Assembly (NCBI GenBank): GCA_014238905.1
Contig: JABAAE010000003.1
Span: 186,001 to 250,000 of the forward strand
Reading direction: 5' to 3'
Origin: Planctomycetota bacterium
GTDB lineage: Bacteria; Planctomycetota; Planctomycetia; Pirellulales; Pirellulaceae
Length of the DNA: 64,000 bases
Positions 8,494 through 17,680 of the stretch are shown one piece after another. The translations under genes and the position numbers were made by a program. The number at the start of each line of letters is the position of its first letter. Within the stretch, counting starts at the first letter, position 1. A model generated the notes under the pieces. The model ran no database searches and was not told the DNA's origin. It was given only the letters and a program-made list of their open reading frames with translations.

Positions 8494-11400
8494 ATGTGCT
8501 CAATAAGCAAATACTTGAGTACCCTCCTGATACCTTGGCCATCGGCTCAAGAAATTCCTAGAGGAATTTACTTTTCTTTTCTCGTCTTGTGCTGTCATGC
8601 TGGACTGAACGCCGCCAATGCGAATCAGGATCAACCCGCAGCAGGAAAAACAACCGCTTCCAAACCCGCCAACAGCGTCCCAAGCCAATTCAACAAACCG
8701 ATTCAAGAGAAAACTGATTCGGACAAGATGGCTTTCTTTGAATCCAAAATCCGGCCAATCCTCATCAAACACTGCTACGAATGCCACTCCGCTTCTGCTG
8801 AGGAAATCGCCGGCAATCTGGTACTCGATTCAAAAGCCGGATGGACATTGGGTGGTGATTCAGGACCGGCCATCGTTCCCGGAAAAAGCTCAGACAGCCT
8901 GTTACTCTCGGCCATCGAATACAATGATCTTGAGATGCCACCCTCGGGTAAGTTACCGCAGGAAGTGAGAGACAATATCAAGCGTTGGATCCACGACGGA
9001 GCGATCGACCCGAGAACCGGTGGGACAACAGTGACAAAGCCCCGAATCGATCTGGAACACGCCCGGAAATCATGGCGTTTCCAACCGCTTGGAGATCCGA
9101 GTCCGCCCAATAAAGGACTTGATTTCGTCGAACAATTCCCCTCGAGCATCGATCGGTTCATCGGGGCTCGACTGGTCCAAAAGAATATCCAGCCCTCTAA
9201 CCAGGCGGCTCCAACGGAACTCCTGGAAAGAGTTTACTTTGACCTTATTGGCCTGCCACCCGCTCCTCAAACGATCAACGAATTCCAAACGGGTAAGATC
9301 TCCTACGAACAACTCGTTGATCAGCTATTAGAGTCCCGTCATTTTGGTGAACGATTTGGACGTCATTGGTTGGATGTCGCCCGGTATGCCGACAGTAGTG
9401 GCGGGGGACGCATCCTCCTTTTCCCGGACGCCTGGCGATATCGTGATTATGTTGTCAATTCGTTTCATAGCGACTTACCCTTCGACCAATTCCTGAAGGA
9501 GCAAATCGCCGGTGATCTTTTTCTGCCATCTGATTCAGAGGAGATCCTTCGAAAACAGGCACGGGTCACAGCAACCGGATTCCTGATGCTGGGGCCTCAC
9601 AATTATGAACTTCAGGATAAGGAACTTTTGCGGATGGAGGTTGTCGATGAACAAATCAACGCCGTGAGCCGCGTTTTTCTTGGGCTGACCGTTAGTTGCG
9701 CAAGGTGCCATGACCACAAGTTCGATCCAATTCCTACCGAAGACTACTATGCCTTGGCCGGAATTTTCAGAAGCACAAAATCACTGCTGCCCGGTAATGT
9801 TTCCAAGTTTACAACGACACCACTCCCACTGGAGCCGGGCAAACAAAAAGTGCTTGACCGTTATCTGGCCGATACCGCCGCAACAAAAGAAACCATCGCC
9901 CGGCTGAAACAAAAGTTGTCGTTAAACAAAAATCGAAAACAGAGCTTTGTTGCCAGTGACCTGGATTCGTTTCCAGGGGCAATCGCTGATGACCAAACAG
10001 CCAGGCGGGTCGGCCAATGGAGTTACAGCACTTCCATCAAACCATTTATAGGTAAGGGTTACCATTTCAGCAAAAATGAGGGCGACCATGTCGTTTATCG
10101 CCTGGTTGCCCAAACTTCGGGCTCATTTGTCGTCAGAGCCTCCCAGGTCCCCAACCCTAATCGCTCGACGGCGGCGCTTTACCGGGTGACGACCAACGGA
10201 AAAACAAGTAGCCACTTGGTGAATCAGCAATTGCCACCACCATTAGAAGGGCATTTCCATATCCTGACAAAACTAAAATTGAACAAAGGGGATGTGGTCA
10301 CTGTTCGCCTGGAGAGCGGTCCCAACGGCGTCACGATAGCGGACTCGATCCACCTGGTCTCAAACTTGAAGACACTTCCAAAAAAGCCGGGCGATCTCAA
10401 TCAAAAAGAAAATCTTCAACCAACCCAACAAGCCATACAGCGGCGGCAATGGGCCGCAGAATTAACGAAGGCCAACACAAGATTGGCTGAATTGGAAAAA
10501 CACAAACCGGCCAGTCCGGCCAATGTGATGACGGTTCGGGAAGAAGACAAACCGGGGGACTTTCACGTCTGCATTCGAGGAGATGTGCATTCACCCGGCC
10601 AAGCTGTAAAACGAGGAGCGTTGAGGGTCATCGAAAACCTGATTCAACTCGAGGAACCCGTGGGATCGGGCCGATATCAACTCGCCGACTGGATGGCCAG
10701 TGAAAGAAATCCTTTAACGGCCCGTGTTTATGTTAACCGAGTCTGGGGTTGGGTCTTTGGCAGAGGTATCGTATCGACAACCAACAACTTTGGAGAAATG
10801 GGCGATTCACCCTCTCATCCGGAATTATTGGATTTCCTTGCCACCAACTTTATTCGCAACGGTTGGTCAACAAAGAAACTCATCCGGAAAATTGTACTTT
10901 CCAAAGCCTATCAACGATCTTCTACTGCTCATAAGACATCCGTGGAAAAGGATCCTGCCAATCGGCTGCTTGGTCATTTCCCGCTCAAGCGGCTCGATGC
11001 GGAGGCGATCCGCGACCGCATTCTTTCCTTCAGTGGAAAACTCGATGACACATTCGGGGGTCCCGCCATCAAACCCAATACCAAGTCTGAATTTGGCTAT
11101 GTTTATCACTCCAACCGGCGCAGTATTTACCTACCGGTATTTCGAAATACATTAAATAACCTGTTCGAGGTTTTCGACTTTCCCAACCCCAATCTGGTTG
11201 CCGGCCAACGCAGCACAAGCACACTCCCGACGCAGGCCCTTTACATGCTCAACAGTGAATTTGTCCGCCGCCAGTCCAAGGCAGCAGCTGAACGCGTCAT
11301 AGCCCATTCTCCGGCGAATCTTGAACAACAACTTGAATTTGTTTACCAAATCGGTTTGTCCAGAGGCCCTAACAATAATGAGATTGAAGTCGCCAGAAAG

Positions 11401-11517
11401 TTCTTTCAAGGCAACTCTGACAATCGGGAATTACCCAATCCGGCACGTCAGCTTCGGCAATGGCAGATTTTCTGCCAAATCATGATTTCTTCCATCGACT
11501 TTCAATACTTGAAATAA
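8494..11517 (+). CDS. Planctomycete cytochrome c-like / DUF1549 / DUF1553 protein
   Basis: 1007 aa. A hydrophobic N-terminus (FSFLVLCCHAGLNA) suggests export. PSCyt1 comes first, with the heme-type motif CYECH at about residues 93-97 (KIRPILIKHCYECHS). DUF1549 (PSCyt2) follows with FGRHWLDVARYADS and SCARCHDHKFDPI, the latter a second CxxCH. A beta-rich insert comes next, then DUF1553 (PSD1) with NPLTARVYVNRVWGWVFGRG and LPTQALYMLNSEF. This is a hallmark family of Planctomycetes; its members are periplasmic and its biochemical role is unproven, though it is often linked to polysaccharide use. The usual downstream DUF1501 partner is absent: a PmoA-family gene follows. No Shine-Dalgarno is evident, so the exact start is uncertain. 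Confidence 0.93.
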   Translation: MCSISKYLSTLLIPWPSAQEIPRGIYFSFLVLCCHAGLNAANANQDQPAAGKTTASKPANSVPSQFNKPIQEKTDSDKMAFFESKIRPILIKHCYECHSASAEEIAGNLVLDSKAGWTLGGDSGPAIVPGKSSDSLLLSAIEYNDLEMPPSGKLPQEVRDNIKRWIHDGAIDPRTGGTTVTKPRIDLEHARKSWRFQPLGDPSPPNKGLDFVEQFPSSIDRFIGARLVQKNIQPSNQAAPTELLERVYFDLIGLPPAPQTINEFQTGKISYEQLVDQLLESRHFGERFGRHWLDVARYADSSGGGRILLFPDAWRYRDYVVNSFHSDLPFDQFLKEQIAGDLFLPSDSEEILRKQARVTATGFLMLGPHNYELQDKELLRMEVVDEQINAVSRVFLGLTVSCARCHDHKFDPIPTEDYYALAGIFRSTKSLLPGNVSKFTTTPLPLEPGKQKVLDRYLADTAATKETIARLKQKLSLNKNRKQSFVASDLDSFPGAIADDQTARRVGQWSYSTSIKPFIGKGYHFSKNEGDHVVYRLVAQTSGSFVVRASQVPNPNRSTAALYRVTTNGKTSSHLVNQQLPPPLEGHFHILTKLKLNKGDVVTVRLESGPNGVTIADSIHLVSNLKTLPKKPGDLNQKENLQPTQQAIQRRQWAAELTKANTRLAELEKHKPASPANVMTVREEDKPGDFHVCIRGDVHSPGQAVKRGALRVIENLIQLEEPVGSGRYQLADWMASERNPLTARVYVNRVWGWVFGRGIVSTTNNFGEMGDSPSHPELLDFLATNFIRNGWSTKKLIRKIVLSKAYQRSSTAHKTSVEKDPANRLLGHFPLKRLDAEAIRDRILSFSGKLDDTFGGPAIKPNTKSEFGYVYHSNRRSIYLPVFRNTLNNLFEVFDFPNPNLVAGQRSTSTLPTQALYMLNSEFVRRQSKAAAERVIAHSPANLEQQLEFVYQIGLSRGPNNNEIEVARKFFQGNSDNRELPNPARQLRQWQIFCQIMISSIDFQYLK

Positions 11518-11717
11518 GCGACCAACATCGGGGCGTGATTCCGATTGAAGCGGTAATCAACTGGCATTCCATTTCCTGAATCAACGGTGAATTTCGGTTA
11601 CACTGGATTCCTTTAGAAATGGCCGCAACGGTTCCCACCTTTCCGAACAGGTGCTCGTTGTCAAATCACGGCACCCGAATTTCCTCATAGATTTCTAACT
11701 GTAAAAGGTAATTTTCG

Positions 11718-12632
11718 ATGATTCGCATCATGCTTTTGTTTGTTTTGATTTTGACTACAACCTCCCATGTCGATGCTCAGGAAAGAAAGGTCCCCTCTGC
11801 TGATAGCGAACAGGGCAAATTTCTGGATGTTGTTATTAATGGAAAAACTATCGCCCGCTACATGTATGAACACGATACCTCCAGCAAAGAAAAGCGACAT
11901 GAAACCTACAAACCCTATGTTCACGTTATGGGCCCGGACGGGAAAACGCCGATTACCAAGGGACCCGGCGGTCAATTCACTCACCACCGGGGAATATTTT
12001 TGGGGTGGAACAAGATAAGGTTCCAGAAAAAAAGCTATGACCTCTGGCATATGAAAACCAGCGAGATCATCCACAAGGGTTTCCAGAAGACATCCCAGGG
12101 AAAAGATGCAACGGTCATCGTAGCCAATCTTCATTGGATGGATTCCAACAACAAGATCATTCTAGATGAGCTGCGGACCATGACCTTTTACCATAACGAA
12201 AAAGACGCCCATATGCTGGCCGATTTTGAATGTCAATTGACCGCAGTAACCGATGATGTGTCACTTGACGGTGATCCGGAGCACGCAGGCTTTCAATTTC
12301 GACCGAGTGACGAAGTTTCCAAAAACAAATCGGCTAAATATCTTTTTCATGCGGAGGGTATCAATCCGAAAAAAGACCGTGATCTTCCATGGGTCGCATT
12401 AAATTATCGCCTCGGCGATCAGCTCATCTCCGTCCAACACATGAATCACTCCGACAATCCCAAGGGATCGATCTATTCTGCTTATCGCGACTATGGTCGT
12501 TTTGGTTCGTTTCCCAAGGTCACTTTGAAAAAAGGGGAATCACTCAAATTGAATTACCGGATCCGGGTCACTCTTGGTGATTTCCCAGAGAGGGAAAAAA
12601 TGGCCCTCGAATATGCAGATTACACGAAATAA
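11718..12632 (+). CDS. Secreted PmoA-family (DUF6807-like) protein
   Basis: 304 aa with a signal peptide (MIRIMLLFVLILTTTSHVDAQ). YKPYVHVMGPDGKTPITKG followed by FTHHRGIFLGWNKI matches the core of the 'methane oxygenase PmoA' family, where a double-His HHRG motif is conserved. FHAEGI and GRFGSFPKVTLKKGESLKLNYR in the C-terminal half are also typical. Despite the name, these secreted planctomycete proteins are not components of particulate methane monooxygenase, and their function is unknown; many lie beside sugar-oxidation or cytochrome genes, as here. AAAGGTAA stands just upstream of the ATG. The gap to the preceding DUF1549/1553 gene is 200 bp, so co-transcription is possible but not shown. 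Confidence 0.85.
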   Translation: MIRIMLLFVLILTTTSHVDAQERKVPSADSEQGKFLDVVINGKTIARYMYEHDTSSKEKRHETYKPYVHVMGPDGKTPITKGPGGQFTHHRGIFLGWNKIRFQKKSYDLWHMKTSEIIHKGFQKTSQGKDATVIVANLHWMDSNNKIILDELRTMTFYHNEKDAHMLADFECQLTAVTDDVSLDGDPEHAGFQFRPSDEVSKNKSAKYLFHAEGINPKKDRDLPWVALNYRLGDQLISVQHMNHSDNPKGSIYSAYRDYGRFGSFPKVTLKKGESLKLNYRIRVTLGDFPEREKMALEYADYTK

Positions 12633-12734
12633 GAAATCCGGTGCCATTTCTCAGTGGGGTTGAACGTCTACAATTGAGCCCGTTCATTATGACAACGGTG
12701 GCGTTCGGTGAACCCGGTGAGAAGCGGACGGTGG

Positions 12735-13868
12735 TTAACTCAAGAGGTTCCATATTCCAGCGGTTTCGATTGTTTCAATCGTGGCCGCTGGTCGTCTTTC
12801 CAGAAAGACCCGCGTGACATGGTAGAAAACCGGCGCCGCAAAACAAATGGAATCGATCCGGTCGAGTACTCCAGCGTGACCGGTCACCAAGGTACCGTAG
12901 TCCTTGACACCCCGATCCCGCTTGATGGCAGACATCGTAATGCTACCGGCGAATCCCATCACCGAAATTACCAGTGCCATGCATCCAGATCCAAACCACT
13001 GAAAAGGTGTCACGCGACCTGCGAAAACGATTGGAATCAACATACCGATTAATGAGGTACAGACCGCGGCTCCAAAAAAACCTTCCCAGGTTCGCGTTGA
13101 ATTGATGGTTGGGGCAATCACTTTACGTCCAACCATTTTGTCCCATATGAACTGCATCACGTCGTTGACCTGAACCAGAACAATAAAATAAAACAACAAA
13201 CCGACGTTACGGTCCTGCCACGGTTCCAGCGAATTAGTTGACGGATTCCAGTGGTTCAATTTCATGTAAAGTAACGCGGGTGCATAGCTGAGTGCATAAA
13301 CACACACCAGCAAACCAAATTGAATCTTGGCAATCCTCTCCAGAAATCGCTTATCGTCGCCAGACAATGCCGTCCGAAATGGAATAAACAGGCTGGCGTA
13401 AACCGGGATCATGATGCTGTATAGGTGATAAGCATCAAATTTCGAGTTGAAAACTTCGACTTCACGCCCAAGCCCCACCAGAAAATATTGCGCAGGAGTG
13501 AATAGAAAAAACGCCCAAAACAACGTACGATGATCCGCTCGTCTGGTCGGCGTCATCGTGACATATTCACGAAGTGCCCAAAAAGAAAGCAGGAAAAAAA
13601 TGACGACGGTGGTCGTTTCGTTAAACAGAAGCGCCGCCGACAAAATCGTGGTCATCGCTAGCCAAGAGGTAATCCGTTTGTTGAAGTTGCGAACAACTGC
13701 CGAGTCAATAAAATGATCCGGTCGCCCCTTAAGGATTCGCCCAATTCCAAACAAAATCAAAAGCGTCGCGATGACAGATATAAAGAAGGCTTTAGTCGCA
13801 AAATCGATGGGAATCTGCTGAGCAGTCTCTGCGAAAAACATCCCGGCCCTTTCCATTCCGCACAACAT
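12735..13868 (-). CDS. cdsA: Phosphatidate cytidylyltransferase (CDP-diglyceride synthase)
   Basis: 377 aa from the ATG at 13868; a TTG lies one codon upstream, directly after the stop of the preceding gene. Multiple hydrophobic helices run through the protein. The C-terminal CDS signature is clear: SAIKRDRGVKDYGTLVTGH, then GVLDRIDS, with the paired acidic and basic residues that bind CTP and Mg. It converts phosphatidic acid plus CTP to CDP-diacylglycerol, the branch point for phospholipid synthesis. At 377 aa it is longer than the E. coli enzyme (about 285), with extra N-terminal membrane segments. It is adjacent to the acyltransferase that makes its substrate, probably in one transcript. 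Confidence 0.92.
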   Translation of the reverse strand: MLCGMERAGMFFAETAQQIPIDFATKAFFISVIATLLILFGIGRILKGRPDHFIDSAVVRNFNKRITSWLAMTTILSAALLFNETTTVVIFFLLSFWALREYVTMTPTRRADHRTLFWAFFLFTPAQYFLVGLGREVEVFNSKFDAYHLYSIMIPVYASLFIPFRTALSGDDKRFLERIAKIQFGLLVCVYALSYAPALLYMKLNHWNPSTNSLEPWQDRNVGLLFYFIVLVQVNDVMQFIWDKMVGRKVIAPTINSTRTWEGFFGAAVCTSLIGMLIPIVFAGRVTPFQWFGSGCMALVISVMGFAGSITMSAIKRDRGVKDYGTLVTGHAGVLDRIDSICFAAPVFYHVTRVFLERRPAATIETIETAGIWNLLS

Positions 13869-13871
13869 CAA

Positions 13872-14480
13872 TTAATCTTCTGACTTCAGATTCAATACTG
13901 CATTCCTGGCTCGTTCCAGGAAATCAACTTTGGACTCACCGGCCTCTAGCCACATCGGTGCTCCGATAGAAATACAGCTTAGCAGGGGAACGGGCAGAAT
14001 TTCGCCTCTCGGCAAAACCCGGTTCATATTGTCCATGTAAACCGGAACTAGTTCCAGTTCAGGTCTCTTCTTACTCATATAGTAAAGCCCACTCTTGAAT
14101 TCTCCAAGCTCGCCCGAAGCACTGCGGCCTCCCTCTGGAAATACAATCAACGAATCTGTTTGACCAATCTCATTCATCATCAGTTGTATTGGACTCCTGC
14201 GGGCCGTTATTTCATGCCGGTCAATCAGCAATAGCTTGAGTGCTTTGGTGATATGCCGGCGGACGACCCCCTTATCCCAGTAATCCTTGGCCGCCACAGG
14301 CCGAGTCAGAACACGTACCTCTTTCGGCAGCGACGACCAGAGAACAATCGCGTCCAAATGACTGGTATGGTTGGCGAAATAGATGCGTTGGCAAATATCA
14401 GGTTGGCAATTGATCCACCTGATCTTTGCTCCACACAGCAACTTAGCGCAAAACGAAAGTGTGGCAGCAGTAAGATTCAT
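13872..14480 (-). CDS. 1-acyl-glycerol-3-phosphate acyltransferase-like protein (PlsC family)
   Basis: 202 aa. The catalytic H(X)4D motif is NHTSHLD, with His38 and Asp43. The glycerol-phosphate-binding motif FPEGGRS is at 114-120. RRSPIQLMMNEIG and a conserved proline region follow. The family transfers an acyl chain to lysophosphatidic acid to give phosphatidic acid, the substrate of the next gene, cdsA. The two ORFs abut with no intergenic base: the TAA at 13872-13874 touches the TTG/ATG start of cdsA, so translation is probably coupled. No transmembrane helix is obvious beyond the hydrophobic N-terminus (TAATLSFCAKLLCG), which may dip into the membrane. Confidence 0.88.
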   Translation of the reverse strand: MNLTAATLSFCAKLLCGAKIRWINCQPDICQRIYFANHTSHLDAIVLWSSLPKEVRVLTRPVAAKDYWDKGVVRRHITKALKLLLIDRHEITARRSPIQLMMNEIGQTDSLIVFPEGGRSASGELGEFKSGLYYMSKKRPELELVPVYMDNMNRVLPRGEILPVPLLSCISIGAPMWLEAGESKVDFLERARNAVLNLKSED

Positions 14481-15591
14481 AGAAACAGGACACCTCTCCT
14501 ATATCTTAAGTCGCCAAGCCTGTTTCAGACAGTCCACGATCGAGTCTCAGCTTGAATTCTTAAGGATGTGCCGGATTCCATCAATATATATTGCCTTTTG
14601 TGGATTTCCGGCCGCCCCAGTTCAAAAGATCAGCGATTCTCAACCAGATTGCAATTCGCGATTTCTTTTGCACCAACGTAACAAATTCATTTGCCACCGT
14701 CGCCCTAGGTCCCAATAAATGGTCGTTTAACCACAGTTTTAAAGAGCAAACAACGTGCACCTGCCTTCATGAGCCTCTTGTCGTTGGAATCTTGAAATTG
14801 CCTGCGGTTGAGGATTAACGGGTCAGCGACCCATTAAACGAAGTTGTTGCTGCCTGCCTCGGAAACAGTTTCGTCATCCGCTGATTAACGCTGAAGCCCT
14901 AGGTGAAAAAGTTCCGGTTGGACTTGGCGGCACCAAAGGCGATCCTCCCTCAGCCAACTAATGGTCCGAGCATTTTGACGGTCAGGACCACAGCTGAAGA
15001 ACTGGTGGATGCCAAATCACACCACAGAAATTGGTGGCGGAAAAAAATCCTGGCTTGTGCTACGACTACACCGTACAGAATGGCTTGGAATTTTCACCCC
15101 ACAGTGCGTCGTTGATTCCAAAAGAAGGAGCTCAAAGAAACGGCCTTTTCACTTGTGGCGGACCCCTTTTCCTGAGTTTGCTCTTCGCAACGCTTCAGGG
15201 ACCCGGTCGGTCAGCCATTTTCGACGCATCATTCAATCGTCGTTGGATAGACGATCAAAGCTCAAGAACCCAATAAGGGTTCCAACAAACTGAATTCAGC
15301 GACTCAAGTATCTACAGAAATAGGCCTGAGACTTTTCGGCAAGACAAACGTCATCCATTCGACCAAATCCAAACAATCCCCTTGTTCTCCAGCGAATAAC
15401 GCCATAGGGAGTTGCACATCCTCTAACGACGGCAGGCAAGACCGCCAGGCCCAAACGCACCGATGGACCTGCTAACGTCCCTTACTGAATAAAACCGAGC
15501 TCTGGACCGCACAACTCTTAGGTCCATGTTGACGCGAGCAAAAATCCTTCCCACACTACAAGATTGACAACTTGCCAAGGAGATCAGGCGG
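14481..15591. other. 1.1-kb spacer without a credible gene
   Basis: The longest gap in the window. Three short plus-strand ORFs (14903-15115, 15009-15293, 15031-15276) overlap one another, resemble no family I know and have no good ribosome-binding sites. I see no tRNA, no terminator with a U-tract and no repeat. It may hold a decayed gene or an unrecognised RNA. The promoter of the acyltransferase-cdsA pair should be at its left end, and that of the VOC gene at its right end. Confidence 0.6.
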
Positions 15592-15981
15592 ATGAAATTG
15601 AAGGCAATCGATCACGTGACACTGATCGTTTCCGACCTCCAAAAATCGCGCGATTTTTATCGCGACAAACTCGGACTCGATGAAGTTTCTCGTCCCGATT
15701 TCGATTTTCCTGGATTATGGTTTCAAGCTGGAAATACACAAGTCCATTTGACACTGACCAGTCAGGAATCGGGGGCAGCAGGACTAGGCCATCGTGGCAA
15801 CTCTATTCCATCGCGCGGCCATCATTTTGCATTTCGCGTAGACGATTGTTTTGCAGAAGCCAAACAGCTTCAATCGCAGGGCATCGAAATCGCCCAAGGA
15901 CCGAAACAACGCCCTGACGGGGCTGTTCAAGTCTATTTCAACGATCCAGATGGGCATCTCATCGAACTGGTTTCCGATTGA
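15592..15981 (+). CDS. VOC superfamily (glyoxalase / dioxygenase-like) protein
   Basis: 129 aa, one VOC domain made of two beta-alpha-beta-beta-beta modules. It opens with IDHVTLIVSDLQKSRDFYRDKLGL, whose His is a usual metal ligand, and has QVHLTL in the middle, HHFAFRVDD at the start of the second module, and YFNDPDGHLIEL at the end with the C-terminal Glu ligand. VOC proteins include lactoylglutathione lyases, extradiol dioxygenases and fosfomycin-resistance enzymes; the substrate cannot be told from this sequence. AAGGAG at 15577-15582 supports the ATG. It stands alone between the long spacer and the convergent glgC. Confidence 0.88.
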   Translation: MKLKAIDHVTLIVSDLQKSRDFYRDKLGLDEVSRPDFDFPGLWFQAGNTQVHLTLTSQESGAAGLGHRGNSIPSRGHHFAFRVDDCFAEAKQLQSQGIEIAQGPKQRPDGAVQVYFNDPDGHLIELVSD

Positions 15982-16095
15982 AGTCAGCAACCACCCACCT
16001 CGGTAAACCTCAAGCGCACTTAGCCGTGGATTGTCCCAGATCTCCAACACATGATCAGTACCACATGATCAGCAGAAAGCGAGTGGACATCAACG

Positions 16096-17382
16096 CTACT
16101 GGGAAACTCGATTTTCGGTTTTTGCAAAATGAGGACTTCCCACCGATTTTGTGCCGCTAATCACTGACCCCTTGGCAATCACGACCACCCCACCGTCACT
16201 GATTGTAAACCCCCTTTGGCGATCAAGCTCCAAGTCAAACCCGATTTGGCAGCCGGCAGGAATTGAAACTCCTTTATCGACGATGGCCCGGCGAATCCTG
16301 GCATGGCGACCTACTGTAACGTGACTGAAGAGAATGGAGTCTTCTACATGGGCATAACTGTTGACGCGGGTATGCGCGGCGATAATGCTCCGTTCCACCT
16401 GGCCACCGGAAATAACACTGCCTGAGCACACAATACTGTCTTGGGCATGGCCGACCCGATCGGTAGCACCACGACTTCCAAAGACAAATTTTGCAGCAGG
16501 GACGTTGGGCTGGAAGGTACGGACTGGCCAATGTTCACTATACAGATTCAACATCGGATCAACCGCTACCAGATCCATGTTGGCTTCATAATAGGCATCC
16601 AATGTGCCAACATCTCTCCAATAGGCAGACTGTTTTTGGTTTTCATCCTGGAATGGAAAAGCAAAAACATTTTGTTTACTAATGTTATTGGGGATAATAT
16701 CGCGTCCAAAGTCATGGCGACTCTGGAGATCAGTTGCATCGCGGCACAGCTCTTCGAAAAGGAATCGAGCCGAAAAAATGTAAATCCCCATGCTCGCAAG
16801 ACAATGGTCTGGCTCATTGGGCAGCGTCTTGGGAGAAGGAGATTTTTCTTCGAAGCCAACCACACGCTGAGAAGAATCTACCTGCATGACTCCAAACTCC
16901 TTGGCAGCCTTTTTATCGACCTTAAGCGCGCCAATGGTGAGATCCGCGTTGACCTCCTGATGAAATTTCAACATGCGTTGGTAATTCATCTTATAGATGT
17001 GGTCACCGGCAAGAATCACGACGTATTCCGGGCGCTCTTTCTCAATCGCGTAGATGTTTTGATAGACCGCATCAGCAGTTCCCTGATACCAATTTTCATC
17101 AATCCTTTGCTGGGGAGGAACGACATCGATAAACTCACCGAGCTCACGGCAAAAATACGGCCGCCAAGCTAAATTGATATGACGATCCAGACTCATCGCC
17201 TTGTATTGCGTTAGAATCAACATCTGACGAATACCGCTGTTAAGGCAATTCGAAAGTGAAAAATCAACAATGCGGTAATTACCACCAAATGGAACGGCCG
17301 GTTTTGCTCGATCCCTGGTCAACGGTTCCAACCGGGAACCCTTACCACCCGCCAGAACAACTGCTAAAACATCCTTCATCAT
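16096..17382 (-). CDS. glgC: Glucose-1-phosphate adenylyltransferase (ADP-glucose pyrophosphorylase)
   Basis: 428 aa. The N-terminus has the nucleotidyltransferase signature LAGGKGSRLEPLTRDRAKPA, then FGGNYRIVDFSLSNCLNSGI. Catalytic-site segments VILAGDHIYKMNY and GVMQVD follow, and FEEKSPSPK holds the sugar-phosphate-binding region. WRDVGTLDAYYEANMDLV is the family's C-terminal hallmark before the left-handed beta-helix. It makes ADP-glucose for glycogen synthesis and is normally under allosteric control by glycolytic intermediates. A second ATG lies one codon after the first; GAGGGA upstream fits either. It stands alone, with no glgA or glgB next to it. Confidence 0.95.
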   Translation of the reverse strand: MMKDVLAVVLAGGKGSRLEPLTRDRAKPAVPFGGNYRIVDFSLSNCLNSGIRQMLILTQYKAMSLDRHINLAWRPYFCRELGEFIDVVPPQQRIDENWYQGTADAVYQNIYAIEKERPEYVVILAGDHIYKMNYQRMLKFHQEVNADLTIGALKVDKKAAKEFGVMQVDSSQRVVGFEEKSPSPKTLPNEPDHCLASMGIYIFSARFLFEELCRDATDLQSRHDFGRDIIPNNISKQNVFAFPFQDENQKQSAYWRDVGTLDAYYEANMDLVAVDPMLNLYSEHWPVRTFQPNVPAAKFVFGSRGATDRVGHAQDSIVCSGSVISGGQVERSIIAAHTRVNSYAHVEDSILFSHVTVGRHARIRRAIVDKGVSIPAGCQIGFDLELDRQRGFTISDGGVVVIAKGSVISGTKSVGSPHFAKTENRVSQ

Positions 17383-17680
17383 TTATCCCTCTGTCGCCTA
17401 TTCGGCCGCAATTCCGTGGGTGGACAACCGGAAGCCTGAATCACCAACCTTAAAAATCCGGCCCGGGAGTGGGGATTATGACCAAAATCGAGTAATTTGA
17501 CCATGTTAATCACAATCCGAATCTAGCCGTGAAACGATGGGAAAGCGGTTGCCAGCCGCCTAGGAAAACAGCTTTCTAAACAATAATCGGCAATGCTGGC
17601 AGTCGTTCTCAATTCAGAGAGAACAGTGATAGCTTTCCGCCATGGAAGGATTCAATCTTTGAGGACAAAAGGAGCCTGTT

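Noticed and set aside
14903-15293. Overlapping short ORFs in the 1.1-kb spacer
   Set aside because: Three frames overlap on the same strand, none with family motifs or upstream signals.
16048-16075. Direct repeat ACATGATCAG near the end of glgC
   Set aside because: Two 10-bp copies only; too short to call without other evidence.
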